From: Kaistia sp965229085
Lineage (GTDB): Bacteria > Pseudomonadota > Alphaproteobacteria > Rhizobiales > Kaistiaceae
Direction of reading: 5' to 3'
DNA length: 64,000 nt
Assembly (NCBI GenBank): GCA_965229085.1
Contig: OZ245859.1
Location: forward strand, 1,984,001-2,048,000
The notes under the pieces are model-generated. The model did no database searches and was not told the origin of the DNA. It saw only the letters and a program-made list of their open reading frames with translations. The position numbers were made by a program, and so were the translations under genes. This document shows positions 1-7,180 of the stretch, in pieces; within the stretch, counting starts at the first letter, position 1, and each line of letters starts with the position of its first letter.

Positions 1-1094
1 TCGATCTGCGACTTGTACTTGACGGCGAGCGGATCGCTCCAGAAGCTCGCGGCCTCGGCGCCGTCCTTGGTCACCGGCAGGAACAGGCCCGGCTCCATGT
101 TGAGGAACTTGCCGTAATTGTCCGGCTCGAGCAGGAAGGCGATGAACTTCTTCGCCGCGTCGCGCTTGGCTGCATCCTTGGCGAGGATGATCGCCGCATT
201 GGAATAGGCGATGGTCGAGGAGCTCTTCTCGCCGTCGGCATGGGGAACCGGAGCGATGCCGAGATCGGCCGGCTCGCCGCCGCCCTGCTGGTCATAGGTC
301 GAGATCACCGAGAACTGCAGGATCGAGGCGCAGGTTTCCGACGCGAAGCAGGCCTCGGCCTCGCCCCAGGTCCAGTTGGCGGCATCGGGCGAGGTGTATT
401 TGTAGAGGTCCTTGTAGAAAGCGTAGGATTCGACCGTCTTCGGATTGTCGAAGGCCAGCGTGCCATCGGCATTGAAGAGCTCGGACGCACCGTTGTTGAC
501 CATGACGGCATAGGTCGTCTGGTCGGTATAGAGCTGCTTGTTGGCCGGCAGGCCGACGCCGACGACGCCGTTCTTCGACAGCTTCTCGGCAGCCGCCTTC
601 CATTCGCTCCACGTCGAGGGCACCGCGATGCCGGCGTCAGCGAAGGCCTTCTTGTGGTACCAGTAGTTGAGGCTCATATTGTAGAGCGGCACCGCCCAGA
701 CGCCGCCGTCATAGCTGTAGGGCTCGACGGTCGCGGGGACGAAGTGATGCTTTTCGTCCAGTTCCTTGACGAAGTCGGCGACGCTGTCGAGCTGGCCGGC
801 CTTGCGGATCACCGTGGTAAAATCGGGGATCGCGAACAGGATGTCCGGGGCGTTACCTGCCGCCATCGCCGCGGGAACCTTGGCGTAGACTTCGCCCCAG
901 CTCTGCGGCTCCTGGCTGACCTTGATGTCAGGATTGGCCGCGTTGAAGGCATCGATCAGCTCCTGCACACGCTGGACGCGATGCGGCGGCTGCTCCATGT
1001 GCCAGATCTTGATTTCGGTCGCGGCCAGAGCCGGCAGCGCTCCGAATACGGTCAGCGCAAGCGCGCTGGCCAGTGACATTCCCTTGAAACGCAT
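1..1094 (-). CDS. ABC transporter sugar-binding protein, 3' end outside window
   Basis: Periplasmic solute-binding protein of a carbohydrate ABC importer (MalE/UgpB-like, SBP family 1). The ATG at 1094 is followed by a classic Sec signal peptide with AGALPALAA-like cleavage around residue 25, and the mature part begins ATEIKIWHMEQPP. Later stretches (DILFAIPDF, GVWAVPLYNMSLNYWYHKKA, AKRDAAKKFIAFLLEPDN) are typical of this family. The reading frame runs off the left edge without a stop, so the C-terminus is missing. It lies 26 bp downstream of the SIS gene and is probably in the same transcript as the GntR regulator, so it is likely regulated by that protein. The substrate cannot be told from sequence; the SIS partner hints at an amino sugar or phosphorylated sugar route. 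Confidence 0.9.
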   Translation of the reverse strand, partial: MRFKGMSLASALALTVFGALPALAATEIKIWHMEQPPHRVQRVQELIDAFNAANPDIKVSQEPQSWGEVYAKVPAAMAAGNAPDILFAIPDFTTVIRKAGQLDSVADFVKELDEKHHFVPATVEPYSYDGGVWAVPLYNMSLNYWYHKKAFADAGIAVPSTWSEWKAAAEKLSKNGVVGVGLPANKQLYTDQTTYAVMVNNGASELFNADGTLAFDNPKTVESYAFYKDLYKYTSPDAANWTWGEAEACFASETCASILQFSVISTYDQQGGGEPADLGIAPVPHADGEKSSSTIAYSNAAIILAKDAAKRDAAKKFIAFLLEPDNYGKFLNMEPGLFLPVTKDGAEAASFWSDPLAVKYKSQI

Positions 1095-1120
1095 AGTTTT
1101 TTCCCTCTGTAGCCGCCCCC

Positions 1121-1846
1121 TTAGAGGTGCGGATTGCGCGCCTTGTAGATCTCCGTCAGCTTCGTGTTGTTCTCCGCCGCGCCGGGCATGTTGGCGCTGA
1201 GATAGACCGGGGCGGCGTGTCCCTTGCGCTCGAGGTCGATGGCAACCTCGACGAGGAGAGCGTTGAGCAGAGCGGCGCCGAGAACGGTCGAGACCGGGCC
1301 CGCCGTCACGCCGTCACGGATGGTCGCGATCGCATCTCCGGGCGGAGCGCCGGTGTCGAGCACGAAGTCGCCGAGATCGGCAAGGCGTTCACGGCCATGC
1401 GCGGCTGCGGTCGAATAGGCGACGGAGGTCACGGCGATGACGGTCGCGCTGCGCGCGCGGCCGAAGCGGGCCGCCTCGACCGGCGCGGCGTTGACGCCGG
1501 AGGTCGAGAAGACGATGAGGACATCGGCCGGGCCGATCGGATAGCGGGAGAGCACGATCTCGGCGAGGCCGGTAAGCCGCTCGAGCTGCGTGCTGGCCAT
1601 GGCACCCTCATGCAGCATCACTGCGGAGGAAAGCACCGGCACGACACAGGCGAGCCCGCCGGCGCGGAAATGGCCCTCTTCGGCCATCATGTGCGAATGG
1701 CCGGTGCCGAAGATGTAGATGAGCCCGCCCGCCGCCACGCGATCGGACGCGACGGCAGCCGCAGCTGCAATCGTGGGAGCCTCGCGGCGCGAGGCGAGTT
1801 GCAGCAGCGAGACGGCTTTGGCGAGATAGTCGGAGGCGGCGGTCAT
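1121..1846 (-). CDS. SIS-domain sugar isomerase-like protein
   Basis: 241-residue single SIS domain protein of the group often called sugar isomerase domain-containing protein or UPF0309. SIS domains bind phosphosugars and act as isomerases, or as etherases for MurNAc-6-P. Visible features are GLIYIFGTGHSHMMAEEGHF near residues 41-60, a phosphosugar-binding serine run (VFSTSGVNAAPVEAA) near residue 115, and a late conserved AENNTKLTEIYKARNPHL tail. It is placed 11 bp downstream of the gntR gene and 26 bp upstream of the sugar-binding protein, consistent with one operon that imports and then processes a sugar. The exact substrate is unknown. Confidence 0.88.
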   Translation of the reverse strand: MTAASDYLAKAVSLLQLASRREAPTIAAAAAVASDRVAAGGLIYIFGTGHSHMMAEEGHFRAGGLACVVPVLSSAVMLHEGAMASTQLERLTGLAEIVLSRYPIGPADVLIVFSTSGVNAAPVEAARFGRARSATVIAVTSVAYSTAAAHGRERLADLGDFVLDTGAPPGDAIATIRDGVTAGPVSTVLGAALLNALLVEVAIDLERKGHAAPVYLSANMPGAAENNTKLTEIYKARNPHL

Positions 1847-1857
1847 GGAGATTTTCC

Positions 1858-2592
1858 TCAGGCGTCAGTGCTGCCGGGCGCGAGACGAACGCGCATGGTG
1901 AAACGATCGCCGCGATAGACGGACTGGACGAACTCGATCGGCCTGCCCTCGGCCGTGAGGCTGAGGCGTGTCATGCGCAGCACGGGCGCGCCGATCTCGA
2001 CCTGCAGGATCGCGGCATCGGAGGCGCTGGCGGCGCTCGCCTCGAAGCTCTGCTCCGCCTCGACGGGCAGAATTCCGAAGCGGCGCTTCAAGGTGGCGTA
2101 GAGGGAATCGGCGGCGAAGTCGGCCTCGTCGATCAGCCCCGGGGCGAGGCTTCCTGGGATATGCGCGGCCTCGAGCGCGACCGGCACGGCATCGGCAAGG
2201 CGAAGGCGCAGCAGGTGATAGACGGCATCCCCCTCCGCCACCGAAAGGCGCGCGCCAATTTCGGCGGAGGCGGCGACCTGCCGCGCGGCGAGAACGACGC
2301 TCGACGGGCGACGCCCAGACCGACGCATGTCCTCCGAGAAGCTGGTCAGCGTCTGCAAACGCTGGTCGATCCGGCTCGCGGCGACGAAATAACCCTTGGC
2401 CTCGACGCTGGCGACGAGGCCCTGCTCGACCAGGGTCTTCAGCGCGAGACGCGCCGTCATGCGGCTGACGCCGTGATCGGCGCTGAGCTCGCGCTCGGAC
2501 GGCAACTGGCCGCCGACTTCGAGCGCGCCGGAGCGGATCGCGCCGGCAAGCGCGTCGGCGATGCGCCGATAATGCGGAACGGAACTGGACAC
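1858..2592 (-). CDS. GntR-family (HutC/UTRA) transcriptional repressor
   Basis: Regulator with an N-terminal winged helix (VPHYRRIADALAGAI, then LPSERELSADHGVSRMTARLAL) and a C-terminal UTRA effector domain (about residues 85-235), the layout of the HutC subfamily that includes NagR, PhnF and FrlR. The chosen GTG start at 2592 gives the usual short N-terminus before the helix. An in-frame upstream ATG at 2652 would add 20 residues encoded across the operator repeats and is less likely. First gene of the gntR-SIS-binding protein set. Two copies of a HutC-type operator lie just upstream, so autoregulation is likely. The inducer is probably a phosphosugar related to the transported substrate (inference). 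Confidence 0.9.
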   Translation of the reverse strand: MSSSVPHYRRIADALAGAIRSGALEVGGQLPSERELSADHGVSRMTARLALKTLVEQGLVASVEAKGYFVAASRIDQRLQTLTSFSEDMRRSGRRPSSVVLAARQVAASAEIGARLSVAEGDAVYHLLRLRLADAVPVALEAAHIPGSLAPGLIDEADFAADSLYATLKRRFGILPVEAEQSFEASAASASDAAILQVEIGAPVLRMTRLSLTAEGRPIEFVQSVYRGDRFTMRVRLAPGSTDA

Positions 2593-2605
2593 CAATGTTT
2601 CCCTG

Positions 2606-2640
2606 TCTGGTATAGACCGGCTTAATCGGTATAGACCAGA
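2606..2640. promoter_or_regulatory. Double GntR/HutC-type operator upstream of gntR
   Basis: The 10-mer GGTATAGACC occurs at 2609-2618 and again at 2628-2637, 19 bp apart (about two helical turns, same face). Each copy is close to the palindromic TGGTCTAGACCA-like site bound by HutC/NagR/PhnF-type GntR proteins. Both lie immediately upstream of the gntR start codon, so the encoded regulator probably binds here cooperatively and represses its own operon. Confidence 0.7.
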
Positions 2641-2652
2641 TACATGGATCAC

Positions 2653-2951
2653 GGCAAGATCTCAGCCAGTCCCTGCAGGGCATTTTTCCCGATCGAGCAC
2701 CGGCCGCTGCGCTCGAGCCATGCGAGGCTTCGGCATCGGGGACCGTATCGAGCGTCATGGACACGTGGTGCGCCGAACCGGGTCGCCCGTCGAGGCGGCA
2801 TTGGGAGCCGACTCGCCTGCACCCGGCGCCGGTCGATCTTGCCCGGTCGAACAGCCTGGTCAGTCGATCTCGTCGGTCTGGTCAAAAAACGCCATTGAGC
2901 GGCGTGGTGCTTCGTTGCAAGAACCAGCCACTGCACAGATGGAGGATAGCA
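2653..2951. other. Intergenic stretch between divergent units
   Basis: This non-coding interval separates the leftward gntR operon from the rightward small exported protein genes and should hold both promoters. Short frames here on either strand have no ribosome binding site or recognisable product. No convincing sigma-70 hexamers, riboswitch or RNA gene were seen. A strong Shine-Dalgarno (GGAGGA, 2941-2946) marks its right end. Confidence 0.5.
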
Positions 2952-3230
2952 ATGCGATTCGCGAAATCTGGCCTGTTTCTGGCCGCAACTCTTCTCGCAG
3001 GCACCCTACCCGCACTGGTACCGCAAGCGGCCTCTGCCGTGGTCTATTGCAAGACAGTCGGCGTGCCCAAGGGTTGCGTCGCACGTCCGACCGCCGCCGT
3101 TGCCTGCACGCGTCCGGGCTTTCCGGCTGGCTGCTCGGCAGGTGTAGGCCGACCCGGCGTCGGCGCACCTGGCGTCGGCGTCCAGCCGATGAACCGAGGC
3201 GGCCCCGTCAATCGCGTTGGCGTCCGTTGA
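2952..3230 (+). CDS. Small exported protein of unknown function
   Basis: 92 residues starting at the ATG preceded by GGAGGA at 2941-2946. Residues 1-28 are a clear Sec signal peptide (LFLAATLLAGTLPALVPQAASA). The mature part opens VVYCKTVGVPKGC, a pattern I recognise from short rhizobial secreted proteins. It has four cysteines (C32, C39, C49, C59, approximate numbering), which could form disulphides in the periplasm, and a Gly/Pro/Val-rich tail (GVGRPGVGAPGVGV). The next gene starts 22 bp downstream and is also exported, so the two are probably co-transcribed. No function can be assigned. Confidence 0.75.
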   Translation: MRFAKSGLFLAATLLAGTLPALVPQAASAVVYCKTVGVPKGCVARPTAAVACTRPGFPAGCSAGVGRPGVGAPGVGVQPMNRGGPVNRVGVR

Positions 3231-3252
3231 ATCTCCAAGGGAGGATAAGACC

Positions 3253-3528
3253 ATGATGAAGACCCTGATCGCATCGGCGGGCCTCGTGCTCGCATTGGGC
3301 AGCGCCGCTGCCTGGGCCGATAAGGCAGCGGCGGATACCTGTGCCGCCGGACTCAGCCCCGACGCGAAGACGATCTACAGCGCGTCGATCGGCTCGATCA
3401 GCAGCGGCGACGTGAAATCGGTGGTGACCGCCGCCACCAAGAGCCTCGCCGAGGCCGGGACGATCGCCCGCGGCACGGCGCGCGATTCGGCCATGGCTGC
3501 CGCGCAGTGCCTTGAGATGGCGCAATAA
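3253..3528 (+). CDS. Small exported protein of unknown function
   Basis: 91 residues from the ATG at 3253 (ATG at 3256 is an alternative), with GGGAGG about 10 bp upstream. An N-terminal signal peptide (TLIASAGLVLALGSAAAWA) is followed by a short mature domain with two cysteines (DTCAAGL and AAQCLEMAQ) and a helical middle (SIGSISSGDVKSVVTAATKSLAEAG). It resembles the anonymous small periplasmic proteins common in Hyphomicrobiales. Probably co-transcribed with the preceding exported protein gene. No motif indicates a function. Confidence 0.72.
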   Translation: MMKTLIASAGLVLALGSAAAWADKAAADTCAAGLSPDAKTIYSASIGSISSGDVKSVVTAATKSLAEAGTIARGTARDSAMAAAQCLEMAQ

Positions 3529-3753
3529 TAGCAGCCACGCCTTGCGGCTGCGGCGGTGGCGTCATGCTCAGCGGCTGCCGAATGCCGAATATTCGTTCTT
3601 CCCGGCGGGTCCATGCGCAAGCTCTGGTCTCGCCGGGGGTCCCGCCCCATGTTCAAATGGCTTAATCGTTCGATGTAGCCTTTGAAACCGACCGTCGCAT
3701 CCCGGCTTGCCACAGCTTCACCGGGAGCGGCTGTTCTGGCCGGGAGAATGCCG

Positions 3754-4290
3754 ATGTCACTTGCCGAAGCCAGAGCGGACCAGGACACCCGCGTCGATAG
3801 CGGGTTGTTCAAGCATGCGATGCGCCATCTCGCCGGCGCCGTCAGCGTCATCACATCAGGGGAAGGCGACGAGCGCACCGGCTTCACGGCGACCTCGGTG
3901 TCGTCCCTCTCCGCCGACAGCCCGTCCATCCTCGTGTCACTGAACCGTTCGTCCTCGTCCTGGGGCGTCGTCCAGCGCAGCGGCCGCTTCGTGGTCAACA
4001 TCCTCGCCGAGGACCAGAAGGCCGTTGCCGAGAACTTCTCCGGCCGCGGCGGCATCAAGGGGCCGGATCGATATCTCGGCGCCGATTGGAACCGCTTTCC
4101 AAGCGGCGGACTGGCTCTTGCCGGCGCCCTCGTGGCGATCGACTGCGTGCTCGAGGAAGCAATCGAGCGCCACTCGCATTCGATCCTGATCGGGGCCGTG
4201 CAGGAGGTCGTACTTACGGCCGAGGCGCAGCCGCTGCTCTACTGGCATGGCGCTTATCGCCGGATCTCGAACCTGACAGGCGCGGATTGA
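3754..4290 (+). CDS. Flavin reductase family protein
   Basis: FMN-binding split-barrel protein of the HpaC/flavin reductase-like family, which reduces FMN or FAD with NAD(P)H for a partner monooxygenase. Family signatures are LFKHAMRHLAGAVSVITS, ERTGFTATSVSSLSADSP, LVSLNRSSSSWGVVQRSGRFVVNIL and LYWHGAYRRI near the C-terminus. The start is ambiguous: ATG 3754 has GGGAG seven bases upstream; ATG 3748 and ATG 3682 are also in frame. No monooxygenase is adjacent, so the partner is unknown. The gene is followed at 4311 by a palindromic repeat that may also end the transcript. Confidence 0.85.
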   Translation: MSLAEARADQDTRVDSGLFKHAMRHLAGAVSVITSGEGDERTGFTATSVSSLSADSPSILVSLNRSSSSWGVVQRSGRFVVNILAEDQKAVAENFSGRGGIKGPDRYLGADWNRFPSGGLALAGALVAIDCVLEEAIERHSHSILIGAVQEVVLTAEAQPLLYWHGAYRRISNLTGAD

Positions 4291-4310
4291 GCCGGCCCTG
4301 AGGCGACGTG

Positions 4311-4418
4311 GCTAGAGCAGTTCCTGTGAACTCCGGTTCACCGGAACTGCTCTAGCCATTTGTTTTAACGCATTTTCTTCACGCGAACCGGTATCCACTT
4401 CGCTCGAAACTGCTCTAT
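4311..4418. repeat. Rhizobial-type palindromic repeat element
   Basis: An inverted repeat with 14-bp arms (GCTAGAGCAGTTCC at 4311-4324, complement at 4343-4356) and a nested TGAAC/GTTCA stem. It is followed by a conserved-looking tail ending in the sequence whose complement reads AGAGCAGTTTCGAGCGAAG. The whole block starts with AGAGCAG and ends with CTGCTCT. From memory, elements of this form are dispersed through many Hyphomicrobiales genomes. It lies between convergent genes and covers the stop codon of the leftward gene at 4415. Confidence 0.75.
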
Positions 4419-5146
4419 AGCCGCATCGCCTTCAGTTCCTGCAAAGGCGGGATCGTCGCGAACATCTTGGGATCGAGAACATCCCAGAGAATGCCGCAAT
4501 CCGGCTTCTGGGCACCGCGCACGCGGATCGTTCGGGTCGGCGTGAAGACGAGGTCGGCCGTCGTATCGAAGACTTCGGGAACGAGGTCCTCATCGAGCAA
4601 CTGGCAATCATGGACCACCGCCGCGACTGGCGTTTCCGGCCCGACACGGCCGAGCCGGTACAACATGCCCCATTCGACATCGAAGAAGCCATGGCCCTTG
4701 CCGAAACGGATGCCGGCATGGTTGATCGCGCCGGTCCCGGTGACGAGATAGTCGACCGGCGGCAGCGCGGCGATGGCTTTGAGATCGACGGGCATGCCGA
4801 CCCGCTCCATGCCGTCAAGGGTTGCTGCGTAGAGCAAGAGGTCTGGCGCAATCAGCTCGGGATCGAGCAACCAGAAGCCGCGCCGGATCGAATAGGTCGT
4901 CACCAGCACGCGCTTGCCATCGAGAAGAGCACGGTGGCGCAGCCGTTCGAGGCAGTTATCGGGCGTTATGAAGATGAGCGCGGCATTCTGGTAGGCGGCG
5001 TCGGCGATCAGCCGGTCGCAGGCCGCTTCGCCGCCGTGGAAATCGGCGATGAATTCGGCGAAATCGAAATCGAACCGACTATCCGGCAGGGCAACCTGCC
5101 GCAGCGATTGCCAGACCCGCTCCCGCACCGACGTCTTGTGATCCAT
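4415..5146 (-). CDS. 5-formyltetrahydrofolate cyclo-ligase-like protein
   Basis: 243 residues of the COG0212 superfamily. The glycine-rich signature is present as RFGKGHGFFDVEWGML (canonical GxGxGYYD), with LVTGTGAINHAGIRFGKG before it and a late PTPTRTIRVRGAQKP segment. It is longer than true 5-formyl-THF cyclo-ligase (about 190 aa), so it may belong to the longer 5-FCL-like branch rather than the housekeeping enzyme. The ATG at 5146 is preferred because AAGGATGGAAG lies just upstream; an ATG at 5182 would add 12 residues. Last gene of a leftward series below the formate dehydrogenase operon. Its stop codon lies within the palindromic repeat. Confidence 0.78.
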   Translation of the reverse strand: MDHKTSVRERVWQSLRQVALPDSRFDFDFAEFIADFHGGEAACDRLIADAAYQNAALIFITPDNCLERLRHRALLDGKRVLVTTYSIRRGFWLLDPELIAPDLLLYAATLDGMERVGMPVDLKAIAALPPVDYLVTGTGAINHAGIRFGKGHGFFDVEWGMLYRLGRVGPETPVAAVVHDCQLLDEDLVPEVFDTTADLVFTPTRTIRVRGAQKPDCGILWDVLDPKMFATIPPLQELKAMRL

Positions 5147-5208
5147 CACGCACTTCCATCCTTGATGCACAATGCGCATCACGAAGCGAATTGCATGCCA
5201 ACTGCCGT

Positions 5209-6090
5209 TCAGGGCGAGGGCGCGCCGATCCGGATCGCGATATGGCGCGTCATGCTGCCGCCCGGCGGCACGACGACCATGCCCGGCATCTCATCCATCT
5301 GGCCTGTGAAGCCAAGCGGCGCGGCATGGCCCTGCCATGGCTCGATGCAGAGGAAGGCCGCGCCCGGCTTGGTCCAGACGCCGAGATAGGGGAGGTCCGG
5401 ATAATCGATCCGGATGCCGTCCGAACCGGGGGCGCCGAACCAGAGCGAGCGGCTGTTGAGATCATCAAAGATGACCGCATCTTCGAGAAACAGCGAGCCG
5501 TCGAGCGGCAAGACCTTGCCCTCGACCGGCGTCGGCCGTCCCGCGGCATCGACCCCGCCTTCCTTGAGCCGGCGGATATCAGCCGTCTCCTCGCGCTCGA
5601 AGAGAATGACGTGGCCCGTCTGCGGCGCGCTGGCGCCAGGCAACGGCCACTGGAACGCCGGATGGAAGCCGATCGAGGCCGGCATCGGCACCGAACCCGA
5701 GTTGCGGACCGTGACGGTCTGGAGCAGCGTCGCACCGGCGATCTCGAAGCGGATGTCGAGCTCGAAATCGAAGGGATAGTGGCGGCGGCTGTCGGCATCG
5801 GCGAGAAGGCGGAAGCCGGCGCGTTCAGGCCCCGAGGACAGCACCTCGAACTCGCTGTCGCGCGCGAAGCCATGCTGGCCGATCGGGTAGTCGGTGTTTC
5901 CGACATGAACATGATCGCCAGCGGCGCGGCCAACGATCGGGAACAGGATTGGCGCATGCCGGGGCCAGAAGGCTGGATCGGCCTGCCACAGCCACTCGCG
6001 CCCCTCGGCGTCAGCCAGAGACTGCAGTTCGGCGCCCTTGCGCGCGATCGCCACCGTGATCGTTCCGTTTGAAAGTAAGATCCTGTCCAT
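5209..6090 (-). CDS. Aldose 1-epimerase family protein (LacX-like)
   Basis: 293 residues from the ATG at 6090, of the galactose mutarotase-like fold. Recognisable segments are ITVAIARKGAELQSL at the N-terminus, LWQADPAFWPRHAPILFPIVGR (LacX/YeaD-type signature), YPIGQHGFARDSEFEVL carrying the conserved His, a second His in SIGFHPAFQWPLPG, and a late catalytic-type Glu in FLCIEPWQGHA. Proteins of this group interconvert anomers of a sugar or sugar phosphate. The gene follows fdsD by 41 bp in the same direction, but there is no evident metabolic link to formate oxidation. An ATG at 6135 overlaps fdsD and is less likely. Confidence 0.85.
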   Translation of the reverse strand: MDRILLSNGTITVAIARKGAELQSLADAEGREWLWQADPAFWPRHAPILFPIVGRAAGDHVHVGNTDYPIGQHGFARDSEFEVLSSGPERAGFRLLADADSRRHYPFDFELDIRFEIAGATLLQTVTVRNSGSVPMPASIGFHPAFQWPLPGASAPQTGHVILFEREETADIRRLKEGGVDAAGRPTPVEGKVLPLDGSLFLEDAVIFDDLNSRSLWFGAPGSDGIRIDYPDLPYLGVWTKPGAAFLCIEPWQGHAAPLGFTGQMDEMPGMVVVPPGGSMTRHIAIRIGAPSP

Positions 6091-6131
6091 GTCCTGTCCC
6101 TGCCGCACCGCCTCCGCTTGATTGCAGTGCA

Positions 6132-6353
6132 TCACGCCGGTTCGTCAACAGCAAGGCGGGCAACGGCCGCAGCGGCGACGGGATCGAGACCGCCGCCGCC
6201 GGCTGCGGCAAAGGCGAGGAGCGTGCGACGCATGCGCGGGTCCCAGAACTGCCTCAAATGCGCCGCCACCTGCTCGGGCGCCGCCTCGGCGCCCTGAGCA
6301 GCGAAGAACAACGCGATCTGGTTGGCCATCCGGACGAGTTTGTCAGGCGACAT
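6132..6353 (-). CDS. fdsD: Formate dehydrogenase delta subunit
   Basis: 73-residue FdsD, the small subunit found with soluble NAD-dependent molybdenum formate dehydrogenases. The family opening SPDKLVRMANQIALFF and the middle HLRQFWDPRMRR are clear. Its start overlaps the end of fdhD by 11 bp, giving the standard order fdsG-B-A-C(fdhD)-D. In related species FdsD helps assemble or stabilise the active FdsGBA complex in the cytoplasm. Confidence 0.93.
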   Translation of the reverse strand: MSPDKLVRMANQIALFFAAQGAEAAPEQVAAHLRQFWDPRMRRTLLAFAAAGGGGLDPVAAAAVARLAVDEPA

Positions 6354-7176
6354 CGCGTGCCGCTCCCTGGTTCATGAGAATCCGCCGCGGATGCGCGAAG
6401 ACCTCGAAGCCGTCGGCGCGGGCGACCGCGGCGAGCGTGATGCCGGCCTCATCGGCCGTGCGGATGGCGAGCGCGGACGGCGCGGAGATCGCGACGATCA
6501 CCGGTGCGCCAATGACAGCCGCTTTCTGGACCATCTCGACTGAAACTCGGCTCGTCAAAAGTACCGCCCCTTCGCCTGGCGCTGCCCCATCGCGCGCGAT
6601 GGCTCCGGCCAGCTTGTCCAGCGCATTGTGGCGTCCGATATCTTCGCGGAGCAGGGCGATGCCGCGCTCCGGCCGCCAGAACGCGGCGGCGTGAACGGCA
6701 TGCGTCGCCGCATTGATCCGCTGCAAGGGCGCGAGCGCCGCCATGGCGGCGAGGATCTGCACCGGCGAAAAGGCGATGTCAGCGTTGACTGGACGCAATG
6801 TCCGCGTCGCAGCCTCGAGGCTCTCGATACCGCAGAGGCCACAGCCGACCGGCCCCGCCATCGAGCGCCGCCGCGCCGCCAGCCGCTCTTCCCGCGGCCG
6901 AGCGAGGATGAGCCGCATCTCGATGCCGAGTTCGCTGTCGATCCGCTCGATCGCCTCGATCTCGGCAATGCCGTCGATGATGCCCTCGGTCAGCGAGAAG
7001 CCGATCGCGAAATCATCGAGATCGTCGGGGCTCGCCATCAGCACCGCTTGCGTCGAGCCGCCATAGGTGATCGCGACGGCGACCTCGGCCGGGACAAGGC
7101 GGCTTGCCGGCGCCGCGCCGCCGAGGCGGAACGCCAGCGCCTCTACATTTTCGACCGAGGGTGAAAGACCGGTCAC
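6343..7176 (-). CDS. fdhD: Formate dehydrogenase sulfurtransferase FdhD (FdsC)
   Basis: FdhD family accessory protein that passes sulfur from IscS-type desulfurase to the molybdenum cofactor and so activates formate dehydrogenase. The two-cysteine loop is present as GPVGCGLCGIESLEAA, preceded by DFAIGFSLTEGII and followed by REDIGRHNALDKL and the conserved TSRVSVEMVQKA segment. The GTG at 7176 is 5 bp past the fdsA stop. An ATG at 7230 would overlap fdsA by 50 bp and add 18 residues without family character, so the exact start is uncertain. About 277 residues, normal for the family. Confidence 0.93.
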   Translation of the reverse strand: MTGLSPSVENVEALAFRLGGAAPASRLVPAEVAVAITYGGSTQAVLMASPDDLDDFAIGFSLTEGIIDGIAEIEAIERIDSELGIEMRLILARPREERLAARRRSMAGPVGCGLCGIESLEAATRTLRPVNADIAFSPVQILAAMAALAPLQRINAATHAVHAAAFWRPERGIALLREDIGRHNALDKLAGAIARDGAAPGEGAVLLTSRVSVEMVQKAAVIGAPVIVAISAPSALAIRTADEAGITLAAVARADGFEVFAHPRRILMNQGAARDVA

Positions 7177-7180
7177 GCCG

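Noticed and set aside
3531..3551. GCAGCC/GGCTGC hairpin after the second small exported protein
   Set aside because: Only a 6-bp stem with a 9-base loop and no T tract; too weak to call a terminator.
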